A DNA stretch of 42,888 bases from Gemmatimonadota bacterium (GCA_030550695.1 JAUQOX010000001.1:1-42888), one strand, 5' to 3'. Shown: positions 24,242 to 33,502, numbered from the stretch's first letter. Made by a program: numbers and translations. The notes: a model not told the origin generated them from the sequence alone.

Positions 24242-26176
24242 ATGGCGGGGCCTGTGAACCGACGAGGAGACACAAAGGGAACTGCCGACGGGAAGGCGGG
24301 CCGGGCTGCCGGTCTCGGCCCTCTTCACGCGGCAGGCGGTCGTTCCTTCCTCACCCCCCAACACTTGGCGCGTTTGCCCGGTCAGCCGGGGGTTTACCTG
24401 TTTCGCGGGGAAGGGGGGGAGGTCCTCTATGTAGGGAAAGCCAAACACCTCCGGAGCCGGGTCCGGAGCTACTTTCGTCCCGAAGCGGGTCACTCCGTCA
24501 AGACCCGCGAGCTGGTGCGGCGGGCCGCTTCGGTGGAGACCATTGTGGTGGGTTCCGAGGCGGAAGCTCTCATCCTGGAAGCCAACCTCATCAAGGAGCA
24601 TCGCCCTCGCTTCAACATCCAGCTACGGGACGACAAACGTTACCCCTACATCAAGGTCACCGTCAGGGAGGCGTTCCCCCGGGTCTACGTGACCCGCACG
24701 GTCCGCAACGACGGCTCGAGGTACTTTGGCCCCTTCACCTCGGTCGGCCCCCTGCGACAAGCCTTGGATGTGGTGAAAGGCCTCTACACCGTGCGCTCGT
24801 GCCGCTATGACCTGCCCAAGGAGGCCCCGGACCGCCCATGCTTGGACTACCACATCGGCAGGTGCCTCGCCCCTTGTGTCGGACTCCAGAGTGCAGACGA
24901 CTACCGTCGCATGATCGGCGAGATCCTCAGGGTGCTGGAGGGCGACACGGAGAGCCTTCGGCAAGAGGTGGTGGAGCGGATGCAGGCGGCCGCCGAGTCG
25001 CTCCGATTCGAAGAGGCTGCCCGACTGAGGGACGTAGCCAGAGGGCTGGAGGCCATAGCGAGGGAACAAAGGGTGCACCGGATCGGGGGGGGAAACCGTG
25101 ACGTCTTGGCCACGGCAAGGGACGGCAGTTTCGCCGTAGGGGTCGTCTTGAGGATCCGCAAGGGACTCCTCTTGGGACGGGATCTCCTTTCCATGAGCCA
25201 CGCCGAAGAAGCCGGAGAGGGCGATCTGCTCACGGCTTTTACCCTGCGCTACTATCTGGGACGGGGGGAAGCAGGGTATTTGGATCTGCCCGACGAACTT
25301 CTCCTGGCCGGACCGATCCCCGAGGGTGAGACGCTCGGCGAAATCCTCTCCCGAAAAGCCGGCAGAAAGGTGCGGGTTCTCGTACCCCGGCGGGGCGAAA
25401 AGCGTCGTCTGGTGGAACTGGCGGAGGCCAACGCCCGCAATGCCCTTCTGGAAAGGGGCGGGGCCAGGGGACTCCCCCTTCCGCCTGAAGGGGAAGAGCT
25501 CCTTTTTGAAATCCAAGAGCGCCTGGGGCTCCAGGAGCTCCCTCGTCTGGCCGTCTGTTTCGACGTCTCCCACCTCCAGGGGACGGATACCGTGGCCTCG
25601 GTGGTCGCTTTTCAGGATGGAGCACCCAAGAGGGGGCGTTACCGGCGGATGCGGATCCAGGGAGAGTGGGGGAACGACGACGTCCGGTCCATCGGTGAGG
25701 CGGTGACGCGATACTTTCGGCGAAACCTCGAGGAGGGGGAGAGTCTTCCCAATCTCGTGGTGGTGGACGGAGGTAGGGCGCAACTGGATGCTGCTGGAAA
25801 GGCTCTCCACGACTTGGGGTTGTCTTCCGTTCCCCGGGTAGCCTTGGCCAAGGGAGAAGAGGTGCTCTACCTGGTCGGTCAAGAGCAGCCTTTGGGCCTG
25901 CCGGCGCGGGATCCGGTTCTGCGCTTCCTCCAGAGAATGAGGAACGAGGCTCACCGCTTCGCCGTCTCGTACAACCGGAAGCTCCGAAAACGGGATACCC
26001 TCCGGAGTCGTCTAGGAGACGTCCCGGGCCTGGGACCTCAGCGCCAACAAGCGTTGTTGAAACGGTTCGGATCCGTCAGGGGGATCCTCGAGGCCACGGA
26101 AGAGGAGATTGCCCGAACGCCGGGGATCGGGCCGGTGTTGGCGTCCCGCATCCTTTCCCACCTGAGAGGGGTATGA
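24242..26176 (+). CDS. uvrC: Excinuclease ABC subunit C
   Basis: Dual-incision nuclease of nucleotide excision repair. The 644-residue protein contains the N-terminal GIY-YIG nuclease (GVYLFRGEGGEVLYVGKAKH, from about residue 49), a UVR motif (ESLRFEEAARLRDVARGLEA) that contacts UvrB, the UvrC RNase H-like endonuclease domain (CFDVSHLQGTDTVASVVAF and VVVDGGRAQLDAA), and a C-terminal helix-hairpin-helix pair. The first ~35 residues are extra compared with many UvrC proteins and low in complexity, so GTG 24254 or a later start is possible. It is the last gene of the lpxD-uvrC run. Confidence 0.94.
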   Translation: MAGPVNRRGDTKGTADGKAGRAAGLGPLHAAGGRSFLTPQHLARLPGQPGVYLFRGEGGEVLYVGKAKHLRSRVRSYFRPEAGHSVKTRELVRRAASVETIVVGSEAEALILEANLIKEHRPRFNIQLRDDKRYPYIKVTVREAFPRVYVTRTVRNDGSRYFGPFTSVGPLRQALDVVKGLYTVRSCRYDLPKEAPDRPCLDYHIGRCLAPCVGLQSADDYRRMIGEILRVLEGDTESLRQEVVERMQAAAESLRFEEAARLRDVARGLEAIAREQRVHRIGGGNRDVLATARDGSFAVGVVLRIRKGLLLGRDLLSMSHAEEAGEGDLLTAFTLRYYLGRGEAGYLDLPDELLLAGPIPEGETLGEILSRKAGRKVRVLVPRRGEKRRLVELAEANARNALLERGGARGLPLPPEGEELLFEIQERLGLQELPRLAVCFDVSHLQGTDTVASVVAFQDGAPKRGRYRRMRIQGEWGNDDVRSIGEAVTRYFRRNLEEGESLPNLVVVDGGRAQLDAAGKALHDLGLSSVPRVALAKGEEVLYLVGQEQPLGLPARDPVLRFLQRMRNEAHRFAVSYNRKLRKRDTLRSRLGDVPGLGPQRQQALLKRFGSVRGILEATEEEIARTPGIGPVLASRILSHLRGV

Positions 26177-26307
26177 AGGCTGCGGCGGCATCCGGCAAGG
26201 GAGGGGGACGCAAACTCCGCCATGGCCTCCTCGGGTTTTCGGGCACGGGGGGGAGAGGGTCAACCGAGACAGGCCGGTGAAACCACGGAGGTCGTTCAGA
26301 CACCGGT

Positions 26308-26336
26308 TTGACGCTCTCGAGAGGCCCGTCTAAATT
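26308..26336 (+). promoter_or_regulatory. Sigma70-like promoter of the TPR lipoprotein gene
   Basis: TTGACG at 26308-26313, a 17-base spacer and TAAATT at 26331-26336. It lies in the 231-base gap after uvrC and about 70 bases before the next start codon. The rest of the gap (26177-26307) shows no gene and no clear hairpin terminator. Confidence 0.6.
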
Positions 26337-26407
26337 GGCAGATTGCCTTGCCGGGGGCCCCGCGTCCATTGGGGTCCCCTTTCAACCATCCTGAGGAGGA
26401 ACATGGA

Positions 26408-27868
26408 ATGAACGTCCGCACGGGACTTGCCCTCGTGGCTCTTTTCAGCCTTCTGGGTGCGGGTTGCGCGTCCGCCGGGACGGGCGGCGGCGGGGGTGGT
26501 TCCGGCGCCGCGCCCCAGAGGGCGGCCGGGGCCCGGCCAACCCCCCGGGGTGAACGGCTGGAGGTGGGGATTCGGCCCAGGGACAACCAACATACTCGTT
26601 CGGCGGAGCTCTATCTGGCTCAGGCCCTGGCGGCCAACGACGAGGCCCAGAAGCAGGCCCGCTTCCGGCAGGCTCTGGAAGCGGCCTTGGCGGGAATCGC
26701 CGCCGACCCGCAGAATCCCAAGTCGTATTACCAGGCCGGCCAGGCCTACGTAGGATTGAACGACTTTTTGGGCGCGGACTCCATGCTCACCAAGGCCGAG
26801 GAACTCCACCCGGTCTATATCCTGGAGACGGAGGCCTGGCGCGAGCAGGGGTGGGTGGCGGCCTACAACAAGGCGTTGGAGCCGTTGAACGCGGGGAATC
26901 TGGAGGAAGCCCTCAAGCTGTTCGAGGAAGCCGAAGCCCTGTACTCGGTCCGTCCGGAGGCGCAACTCCAGCTCGGCTCTTTGTACTCCCGCCTGAATCG
27001 CCCGGACGACGCCGTACGTGCCTTCCGCGAAGCCATGCGGCGCCTCGAGGAGACGAAAGCCCGGGAGATGGGGGACACGGCCACCGCCGAGATCTGGCAA
27101 CAGCATTGGAACTTCGCCCGGATCAGTTTGGGGCAGGTCCTCATCCTGGCGCAGCGATATGAGGAGGCGGCAGAGTATCTGGGATCCCTGCTGGCGGAGA
27201 ACCCCGACGACATCGAGATCCTGGGAAGCCTGGCCAGCGTGCTTTCGGAATTAGGGAAAGCCGATTCCGTCCAGGCTCTTTACGATCGCCTGTTGAACCG
27301 CCCCGGACTGTCGGAAAGGGATTACTTCAATGCCGGCGTGGGCCTCTACCAGATCGAGAACTACGCCATGGCCGCCGAGGCGTTCAAGAAGGCCGCCGAA
27401 CTGAACCCGTTCAACCGGGATGCGCGACTGAATCTGCTGCAAACCCACTACGCCGCGGAGAACTGGAGCGAGGTGATCCCTGCGGCTCAGGCCGTTCTGG
27501 AGGTGGATCCGCGCAACGGCACCGTCTGGATCATCCTCACCCGGGCCTTTTCCGAGATGGGACGGGTGGAGGAAGCCAACGAAACCTTCCGGCAGTACGA
27601 GGCCATGGGCTACGAGATCCAGAACCTCTCGTTGGAGCCGGGATTGGAGGGTGGAGCCACCGTCCGAGGCGAGCTGAAGAACAACTCCTTGGCCCCGGGT
27701 ACCCCCATCACCCTACGCTTCCGCTTCGGCGGCCAGGGGGGGCGGGAGGTCGGAACCCTGGAGGTGACCGTCGAAGCGCCCGAGGCGGAAGGAGTCCGGA
27801 GCTTCACGGGTACGTTCCGTTCCTCCCAGACCGTGACCGGCTATCGCTACGAGGTCATCGGGCGATAG
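26408..27868 (+). CDS. TPR-repeat lipoprotein
   Basis: A 486-residue secreted protein. The N-terminus is a lipoprotein signal (LALVALFSLLGAGCAS) with the acylated cysteine predicted at residue 19, followed by a Gly/Pro-rich linker. From about residue 60 to 400 the sequence is built of helical pairs typical of tetratricopeptide repeats (for example AAEAFKKAAELNPFNRDARL and ANETFRQYEAMGY). The C-terminal ~85 residues form a predicted beta domain with alternating hydrophobic residues. TPR lipoproteins scaffold protein complexes; the partner is unknown. AGGAGG at 26394-26399 selects ATG 26408 over ATG 26403. The gene has its own promoter and a hairpin after it, so it is probably monocistronic. 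Confidence 0.88.
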   Translation: MNVRTGLALVALFSLLGAGCASAGTGGGGGGSGAAPQRAAGARPTPRGERLEVGIRPRDNQHTRSAELYLAQALAANDEAQKQARFRQALEAALAGIAADPQNPKSYYQAGQAYVGLNDFLGADSMLTKAEELHPVYILETEAWREQGWVAAYNKALEPLNAGNLEEALKLFEEAEALYSVRPEAQLQLGSLYSRLNRPDDAVRAFREAMRRLEETKAREMGDTATAEIWQQHWNFARISLGQVLILAQRYEEAAEYLGSLLAENPDDIEILGSLASVLSELGKADSVQALYDRLLNRPGLSERDYFNAGVGLYQIENYAMAAEAFKKAAELNPFNRDARLNLLQTHYAAENWSEVIPAAQAVLEVDPRNGTVWIILTRAFSEMGRVEEANETFRQYEAMGYEIQNLSLEPGLEGGATVRGELKNNSLAPGTPITLRFRFGGQGGREVGTLEVTVEAPEAEGVRSFTGTFRSSQTVTGYRYEVIGR

Positions 27869-27878
27869 ATCCATGCCG

Positions 27879-27896
27879 GGGGGGCCGATGCCCCCC
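27879..27896 (+). terminator. GC hairpin after the TPR lipoprotein gene
   Basis: A perfect 7-pair stem, GGGGGGC (27879-27885) with GCCCCCC (27890-27896), around a 4-base loop, starting 10 bases after the stop codon. Only a short GTTCC follows, not a T-run, so it is a weak or Rho-assisted terminator at best. Confidence 0.4.
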
Positions 27897-27915
27897 GTTC
27901 CGGGGCCGGGTCGCC

Positions 27916-27944
27916 TTGAGGGGCCGCCCGGCCCTGTGTACATT
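27916..27944 (+). promoter_or_regulatory. Sigma70-like promoter of tRNA-Gly
   Basis: TTGAGG at 27916-27921, a 17-base spacer and TACATT at 27939-27944. The predicted start (about 27951) is only a few bases before the mature tRNA 5' end at 27955. The -35 is the same hexamer as in the prfB promoter. Confidence 0.6.
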
Positions 27945-27954
27945 TGGACCGATT

Positions 27955-28027
27955 GCGGGCGTAGCTCAGTTGGTAGAGCATCAGCTTCCCAAGCTGAGGG
28001 TCGCCGGTTCGAGCCCGGTCGCCCGCT
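27955..28027 (+). tRNA. tRNA-Gly (anticodon CCC)
   Basis: Full cloverleaf of 73 bases. Acceptor GCGGGCG (27955-27961) pairs with CGCCCGC (28020-28026), discriminator T. The D arm contains AGCTCAGTTGGTAGAGC. The anticodon stem TCAGC/GCTGA encloses the loop TTCCCAA, giving anticodon CCC (codon GGG). The T loop is TTCGAGC. CCA is not encoded. It is flanked by its own promoter and a hairpin. Confidence 0.95.
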
Positions 28028-28042
28028 CTGTGGTGTCAGGGG

Positions 28043-28071
28043 AGCCCCATCGCCCTCGGGCGGTTGGGGCT
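28043..28071 (+). terminator. Hairpin terminator after tRNA-Gly
   Basis: AGCCCCA (28043-28049) pairs with TGGGGCT (28065-28071); inside, CGCC (28051-28054) pairs with GGCG (28059-28062) around a 4-base loop. The following bases TCGGTGTGTTTGGG are moderately T-rich. It lies 16 bases after the tRNA. The remaining gap to 28158 holds no gene. Confidence 0.55.
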
Positions 28072-28158
28072 TCGGTGTGTTTGGGCTGCACTTCTTGGCC
28101 CGCGGGTCGGGCGGCCGCCGGTCGGCCCCGCTGACCTCCCGTACCCAGGAATTTTCCG

Positions 28159-29430
28159 ATGGTCAGGATCGCCGAGATCGAGGCCGGCAGCATCGCCGAC
28201 CAGCTCCATCTGGAGATCGGAAGTCGGATCGTCCGGATCAACGGCGAGCCGGTCCGGGACGGGCTGGATTTCTCGTTCCTCTCCGCCGATCTGGAGATCG
28301 AGCTGGAGGCCGTAACCCCCGGCGGGGAGCGGAAAGTGTGGCAGATCCTGAGACCGGAAGGGGAATCCCTCGGGATCATCCCCGCCCCGGATCCGGTCCG
28401 GGAGTGTGCGAACCGGTGCGTATTCTGCTTCATCGACGGCAATCCTGAGGGGGCGCGCTCGAGCCTGTTCCTCCGGGACGACGACTTCCGGCTTTCCTTC
28501 ACATACGGAAGCTATGTCACCCTGACCAACCTGGGCCCCAAAGGCCTGGCCCGGCTGGTGGAGCAGAGGATTTCGCCGTTGTACGTGTCCGTGCATGCCA
28601 CCCAAGCCGAGGTGCGCCAGAGACTGTTGGCCAACCCCCGGGCCGGTCTCATCCTGGAGCAGCTCCGCTTTCTCACCACCCATGGCCTGGAGATCCATGC
28701 CCAGGCGGTGATCTGTCCTGGTTGGAACGACGGGGCGCACCTGGACCGCACCATGGAGGATCTCTTTGCCCTGGGGGAGAACGTCCGATCCCTTTCCGTG
28801 GTTCCCGTTGGGCTCACCCGCTACAACGTGAACCGACCGGTGCGGCCCCTTACCCCCGAGGAATGCAGGCAAACGCTGCAACAGGTGGAACGCATGCGGC
28901 TCCGGGCCATGCGAGAGAGGGGGTTCGGGTGGGTCTATGCCGCCGATGAGCTGTTTCTCCAGGCGGGCGAGGCGCTTCCGCAGAAGTCCTACTACGAGCC
29001 TTGGGACCTTACGGAGAACGGGGTCGGAGCGGTGGTGCGGTTCCTCGAGGCCTTCGAGAAAGGGCTCCCTGCTGTGCCCCGCCTGGGAGGCCGACGGTTG
29101 CGCCTCGTCACCGGACATTCCATGGAGCCGTTCCTCTCTGCCCTGGCCCCCCGCCTGGCGGCGGCCACCGGTGCCCGTGTGGAAGTGACCGCCGTGGCGA
29201 ACGACTATTTCGGAGAGCTGGTGACGGTAGCCGGGCTCTTGGCCGGCCGAGACATCCTGCGGGCCGTCCGGGAGCCGAAGGAGGGAGACCTCTTCCTGTT
29301 GCCGAAAGAAGCCTTGAACGCCGACGGGCTTTTCATCGACTCCGTTCCTCTGGAAGAGGTAAGACAGAAGCTGGCTCCCGGCCAGGTGGCCGTGGGCTAT
29401 GAGATCACTGAGGCTTTGCGGCGCCCGTGA
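28159..29430 (+). CDS. PDZ/radical SAM protein with DUF512 domain
   Basis: A 423-residue protein. Residues ~1-55 form a PDZ-like segment (AEIEAGSIADQLHLEIGSRI). The radical-SAM iron-sulfur motif CxxxCxxC follows at Cys83, Cys87 and Cys90 (CANRCVFC). The DUF512 domain makes up the C-terminal half. The family has no established reaction that I know of. The order DUF512-der-plsY-gpsA is widespread in bacteria, and this protein overlaps der by four bases (GTGA), which suggests a link to ribosome or tRNA biology, but that is inference from position. Confidence 0.88.
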   Translation: MVRIAEIEAGSIADQLHLEIGSRIVRINGEPVRDGLDFSFLSADLEIELEAVTPGGERKVWQILRPEGESLGIIPAPDPVRECANRCVFCFIDGNPEGARSSLFLRDDDFRLSFTYGSYVTLTNLGPKGLARLVEQRISPLYVSVHATQAEVRQRLLANPRAGLILEQLRFLTTHGLEIHAQAVICPGWNDGAHLDRTMEDLFALGENVRSLSVVPVGLTRYNVNRPVRPLTPEECRQTLQQVERMRLRAMRERGFGWVYAADELFLQAGEALPQKSYYEPWDLTENGVGAVVRFLEAFEKGLPAVPRLGGRRLRLVTGHSMEPFLSALAPRLAAATGARVEVTAVANDYFGELVTVAGLLAGRDILRAVREPKEGDLFLLPKEALNADGLFIDSVPLEEVRQKLAPGQVAVGYEITEALRRP

Positions 29431-30752
29431 GCCGGAAACTCCCCGTCGTGGCTGTGGTCGGACGCCCCAACGTGGGGAAATCCACACTGTTCAACCGTTT
29501 CATCGGAAAGCGGGCGGCCATCGTGGACGACACCCCCGGGGTGACACGGGACCGCAACTTCCACAAGGCCTCCTGGGCCGGCCGGACCTTCTACGTGGTG
29601 GATACCGGAGGGGTGATCGAGGGGACCCAGGAACCCCTCGAGCGGGAGGTCCGACGTCAGGCCCTGGCTGCCGTGGAGGAGGCAGACCTGATCCTTTTGG
29701 TCGTGGACGGCCGGGCCGGGCCGCACCCTATGGACGAAAGGTTGGCCGAACTCCTGAGGAACAGCTCACGGCCCATCCTTCTGGTGGTCAACAAGATGGA
29801 CAACCTACCCCATGACCAGGGGCACCTGGAGTTCTGGTCTCTGGGGTTGGGGGCACCCTGGCCGGTGAGCGCCGTTTCAGGGAAAGGTTCGGGGGACCTG
29901 CTGGACGCCGTGGTCCGCCGCCTCCCGCCGGTTTCGGGGGAGGACGAGGAGGATCCGGCGGTGAGGGTGGCGGTGGTGGGGAGGCCCAACGTGGGCAAAT
30001 CCTCCTTCGTGAATCGCCTGTTGGGAGAAGACCGGATGGTGGTGAGTCCGGAGGCAGGGACCACCCGGGATCCGGTGGACAGCCCCCTGGTCTATCATGG
30101 GCGGTCCCTGGTCTTCGTGGACACGGCCGGCCTGCGGCGACAGTCCCGCATCGCCGGCCCCCTGGAGTACTACAGCGCCCTCCGCACGGAACGGGTGTTG
30201 GAGGAGGCGGACGTCTGCCTTCTCCTGGTGGACGCGGCGGCGGGGGTAGGGCATCAAGACCTTCGACTGGCCGAGAAGATCCTGGAAACGGGAGCTGGTC
30301 TGATCCTGGTGGTCAACAAGTGGGATCTGGTGGAAAAGGACGCCCACACGGCCCCTCAATGGGAAAAGGCCTTGCGGAGGAAGGTGCCGGTTCTGGAGTG
30401 GGTTCCCATCCTTTTCTCGTCCGCCCTGACGGGGCTTCGGATCCGAAAGACGCTGGACCTCATCCTCCAGGTTCAGGACCAGCGCACCCGGCGGATCGAG
30501 ACCCATGAAGTGAACGAGGTCCTTCGAGAGTTGGTGGACCGGCAGCCTCCCCCCCACTCCCAGGGAAGAGCCGTTAAACTGCGCTATGCCACTCAGGTGG
30601 CGGTGGCTCCGCCCACCTTCCTCATCTTCTCCAACCTCCCCCAGGCGGTGCCCACCCACTACATTCGCTATCTCCATAACGGCTTCCGGCAACGTTGGGG
30701 ATTCGTAGGCTCACCCCTGCGAATCCGCTTCCGAGGAGATCGGGAACCTTGA
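29427..30752 (+). CDS. der: Ribosome biogenesis GTPase Der (EngA)
   Basis: Essential double GTPase for 50S subunit maturation. The 441 residues contain two G domains: the first with GRPNVGKSTLFNRF (residues ~11-24), DTPGVTRD and NKMD; the second with GRPNVGKSSFVNRL, DTAGLRRQSRI and NKWD. A C-terminal KH-like domain follows (RELVDRQPPPHSQGRAVKLR). The start is GTG 29427, overlapping the previous stop. plsY begins 28 bases after the stop. Confidence 0.95.
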   Translation: MSRKLPVVAVVGRPNVGKSTLFNRFIGKRAAIVDDTPGVTRDRNFHKASWAGRTFYVVDTGGVIEGTQEPLEREVRRQALAAVEEADLILLVVDGRAGPHPMDERLAELLRNSSRPILLVVNKMDNLPHDQGHLEFWSLGLGAPWPVSAVSGKGSGDLLDAVVRRLPPVSGEDEEDPAVRVAVVGRPNVGKSSFVNRLLGEDRMVVSPEAGTTRDPVDSPLVYHGRSLVFVDTAGLRRQSRIAGPLEYYSALRTERVLEEADVCLLLVDAAAGVGHQDLRLAEKILETGAGLILVVNKWDLVEKDAHTAPQWEKALRRKVPVLEWVPILFSSALTGLRIRKTLDLILQVQDQRTRRIETHEVNEVLRELVDRQPPPHSQGRAVKLRYATQVAVAPPTFLIFSNLPQAVPTHYIRYLHNGFRQRWGFVGSPLRIRFRGDREP

Positions 30753-30780
30753 AGCATCCTACAACAGGGGCGACCCCCAC

Positions 30781-31392
30781 ATGAGCCCCCTCGTCCTGGT
30801 GGTCCTTGCCTACCTCGTGGGGGCCACCCCCACCAGCTACTGGGTGGGCCGGCTCGTCTTCGGCATCGACCTCCGCACGCGGGGAAGCGGGAACCTGGGT
30901 GCCACCAACACCTTCCGGGTGTTGGGCTGGAAGGCGGCGATCCCGGTGGCTGTGGTGGATATCGCGAAGGGATGGCTTCCCGTCTGGCTCTTCCCTCGCC
31001 TCCACGGGGAAGCACCCTGGGAGTGGGCCTTGGCTTACGCCGCCGCGGCCGTCGTGGGCCACAGCTTCTCCTTTTGGGTCCGATTCCAAGGGGGGAAGGG
31101 GGTGGCCACGAGCGCCGGTGCCCTGTTGGCGTTGGCTCCATGGGGAGTTCTGGTTGCCTTCGTCACCTGGCTGGTGGTGGTGGTGAGCACCCGCATCGTG
31201 TCTCTCGCCTCGTTGGCTGCCGCCATCGTCCTCCCCCTGGCCCTCTTCTTCCTCCCCCACCGGGGAGGGAACGCCCTGGAAGCTTTTTCTTTGGCCCTCG
31301 CCGTCTTCGTTTTCTGGGCCCACCGGGCGAACCTCCAGCGTCTGTTGCGGGGAGAGGAGCACCGGTTCGGGGCGAAACGGGAGGGGGGATGA
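30781..31392 (+). CDS. plsY: Acyl-phosphate glycerol-3-phosphate acyltransferase PlsY
   Basis: Inner-membrane enzyme that makes lysophosphatidate from acyl-phosphate and glycerol-3-phosphate. The 203-residue protein has the three family motifs: GSGNLGATNTFRVLG, GHSFSFWVRFQGGKGVATS, and the C-terminal HRANLQRLLRGEEHRF, spread between about seven hydrophobic spans. The stop overlaps the gpsA start (ATGA); gpsA supplies its glycerol-3-phosphate, so the two act in sequence. Confidence 0.95.
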   Translation: MSPLVLVVLAYLVGATPTSYWVGRLVFGIDLRTRGSGNLGATNTFRVLGWKAAIPVAVVDIAKGWLPVWLFPRLHGEAPWEWALAYAAAAVVGHSFSFWVRFQGGKGVATSAGALLALAPWGVLVAFVTWLVVVVSTRIVSLASLAAAIVLPLALFFLPHRGGNALEAFSLALAVFVFWAHRANLQRLLRGEEHRFGAKREGG

Positions 31393-32411
31393 GGAACCCC
31401 GAGCGGGTTTCCGTCGGGGTGGTGGGGGGGGGGAGCTGGGGTACGGCCCTGGCAGCTCTCCTGGCCCGCAAGGGCCATCGGGTCACCCTTTGGGTCCGGG
31501 AAGAGGACGTCTTGAGGGGGATCCGCCAGGAGCGGGAGAACCGGAGCTATCTTCCCGGGGTCCCCCTTCCCGACGAGCTGGAGGCGACGGGCGAACTGGA
31601 AGCGGCTCTGTTGGGGCACGAGATCGTGCTCTGGGCCGTGCCGGCCCAATTCGTCCGGGAGTTGCTCGCCCGGACCTACGCCCTCCTCGGGCCCGATGTC
31701 CAGGTGGTGAGCGCGGCAAAGGGGATCGAGGCCGACACCGGCCTGCGGATGGACGAAGTGTTTGCGGAGTACTTGACCCCTCGACAACGGGAACGATTCA
31801 CCGTCCTCTCCGGCCCGAGCTTCGCCGTGGAGGTAGCGCAAGAGATCCCCACCGCAGTGGTTGTGGCCTCCCGTTCGTCGGAGATGGCCCTGCGGGCTCA
31901 AAGGGTCTTCCAGACCCAAAACTTTCGGGTCTATACCAATACGGACGTGGTGGGGGTCGAGCTGGCAGGGGCCCTGAAGAATGTCATCGCCATCGCTGCG
32001 GGGGCGGTGACCGGCTTGGGGTTAGGGCACAACACCTTGGCCGCCCTGATCACCCGGGGCCTGGCGGAGATCTCCCGCTTGGGTATGGCTTTGGGGGCGT
32101 CTCCGGCCACCTTCGCCGGCCTTGCCGGGCTGGGAGACCTGGTCCTGACCTGCACGGGGCCTCTGAGCAGGAACCGTACGGTGGGGTACCGCCTGGGGCA
32201 GGGAGAACCCCTCGACCGCATTCTGGCGGAACTGAGGGGGGTAGCGGAGGGCGTGCACACGGTTCGGGCCGTGGTGGAGCTGGCCCGGCGGGCCGGGGTA
32301 CAGATGCCCATCAGCGAGGAGGTGTTCGCCATTGTTTGGGAGGGGAGGAGACCTCAGGACGCGATTCGGAGCCTCATGACCCGGGAGCCCAAGGCCGAAA
32401 CGGGAGCCTGA
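31389..32411 (+). CDS. gpsA: Glycerol-3-phosphate dehydrogenase [NAD(P)+] GpsA
   Basis: Reduces dihydroxyacetone phosphate to glycerol-3-phosphate for phospholipid synthesis. The 340-residue protein begins with a Rossmann NAD(P) motif (VGVVGGGSWGTALAALLA, residues ~8-25), contains AAKGIE and LSGPSFAVEVA, and carries the catalytic lysine region ELAGALKNVIAIAAG and the GLAGLGDLVLTCTGPLSRNR signature. ATG 31389 overlaps the plsY stop; the open frame upstream is a plsY shadow. Confidence 0.95.
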   Translation: MRNPERVSVGVVGGGSWGTALAALLARKGHRVTLWVREEDVLRGIRQERENRSYLPGVPLPDELEATGELEAALLGHEIVLWAVPAQFVRELLARTYALLGPDVQVVSAAKGIEADTGLRMDEVFAEYLTPRQRERFTVLSGPSFAVEVAQEIPTAVVVASRSSEMALRAQRVFQTQNFRVYTNTDVVGVELAGALKNVIAIAAGAVTGLGLGHNTLAALITRGLAEISRLGMALGASPATFAGLAGLGDLVLTCTGPLSRNRTVGYRLGQGEPLDRILAELRGVAEGVHTVRAVVELARRAGVQMPISEEVFAIVWEGRRPQDAIRSLMTREPKAETGA

Positions 32412-32441
32412 GCCTGGGCCCGCCCGGAGGAGGGAAGTGCC

Positions 32442-32819
32442 GTGGACGAGCCGGTGGTGAAGAAAGCGTACTACTCCATCGGGGAGGTTTGTGACCTCAC
32501 CGGGCTCAAGCCCCACGTGTTGCGCTACTGGGAAACCCAATTCGAGGTCTTGACCCCCATCAAGAACCGGGCAGGCAACCGGGTCTACCGCCCCCAGGAT
32601 ATCGAACTCATCCTCCTGGTGAAGCACCTCCTCTACGAGAAGAAATACACCATCCGCGGGGCCAATCAGAAACTGCTGGAAATGCGGCGGCAAGGCGAGT
32701 TGGAGGCAGAACGTCAGGAAGTTCTGGGCCCCGAGTTCCTTTCGGCCATGCGGGGCGAGCTGGAAAGGCTCCTGGTTCTCCTGGACCTGCAGAGGGGAAC
32801 GGGCGGAGGACCTGGATGA
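32442..32819 (+). CDS. MerR-family transcriptional regulator
   Basis: A 125-residue protein with the MerR winged helix-turn-helix (YYSIGEVCDLTGLKPHVLRY, residues ~10-29; then RNRVYRPQDI-like GNRVYRPQDIELILLVKHLL), and a short C-terminal helix for dimerisation. There are no cysteine clusters, so a metal-sensing role is unlikely. Regulators of this short type often sit in housekeeping operons with unknown targets. The start is GTG 32442 with a strong GGAGGAGGG at 32426-32434. The stop overlaps pcm (ATGA). Confidence 0.88.
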   Translation: MDEPVVKKAYYSIGEVCDLTGLKPHVLRYWETQFEVLTPIKNRAGNRVYRPQDIELILLVKHLLYEKKYTIRGANQKLLEMRRQGELEAERQEVLGPEFLSAMRGELERLLVLLDLQRGTGGGPG

Positions 32820-33502
32820 GGGAAGCGCCCCAGGATGAGCGGCGCTTCGTAGGGCCCCGCCGGCGTCTCATCGAACTTATCCGCGATCGGGGGATTCAGG
32901 ATCTGGAGATCCTGCAAGCCTTCGATCGGGTTCCCCGCCATCGCTTTGTCCCCGAGGGGATGTGGCATCGGGCCTATGAGGACGCTCCCCTCCCCATCGG
33001 GTGGGGGCAGACCACTTCTCAACCCTCTCTGCAGGCCCTTTACCTGTCGGTGCTCCGGCCTAGGGCTCACGAGCAGATCCTGGAGGTGGGCACCGGCTCA
33101 GGTTACCTCACTGCCCTTTTGGCTTGCCTGGCCGGAAGAGTCTACTCGGTGGAACGGATCCGGGAGCTTTCCAAACGGGCCCGAAAGGCCCTGGATGCCC
33201 TTGGGGTCATGAACGTGGCACTCTTGGTGGGGGATGGGTCCATCGGTTGGAGGAAATATGCGCCGTTCCACGGGATCGTGGTCACCGCAGCATCCCCCGC
33301 GATCCCGCCGGCACTCCTGGAGCAGCTGGCCGATGGGGGCCGAATGCTTCTACCCCTGGGGACCTTGGAGGCTCAGGAGCTGGTCCTGGTGCAGAAGGAG
33401 GGAGGCGAGGTGACGACCCAGACCGTACAGTCCGGGTGCACGTTCGTTCCCCTGTTGGGGCGGTTTGCCTGGCCGGACGAGGTGAGAGGGGGAGAGCGAT
33501 GA
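32816..33502 (+). CDS. pcm: Protein-L-isoaspartate O-methyltransferase
   Basis: Repairs isoaspartyl residues in aged proteins using SAM. The 228-residue protein shows the family segments RHRFVPEGMWHRAYEDAPLP, GQTTSQPSLQAL (usually GQTISQP) and the SAM-binding ILEVGTGSGYLTALLA, with VYSVERIRELSKRARKAL after it. The start overlaps the MerR stop and the stop overlaps the next membrane protein gene (ATGA), so it is co-transcribed with gpsA and neighbours. Confidence 0.93.
   Translation: MREAPQDERRFVGPRRRLIELIRDRGIQDLEILQAFDRVPRHRFVPEGMWHRAYEDAPLPIGWGQTTSQPSLQALYLSVLRPRAHEQILEVGTGSGYLTALLACLAGRVYSVERIRELSKRARKALDALGVMNVALLVGDGSIGWRKYAPFHGIVVTAASPAIPPALLEQLADGGRMLLPLGTLEAQELVLVQKEGGEVTTQTVQSGCTFVPLLGRFAWPDEVRGGER

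Noticed and set aside
22327..24273. 648-residue open frame antisense to murJ
   Set aside because: Its translation is dominated by Pro, Gly, Arg and Gln, typical of a shadow frame, and MurJ on the other strand is clear.
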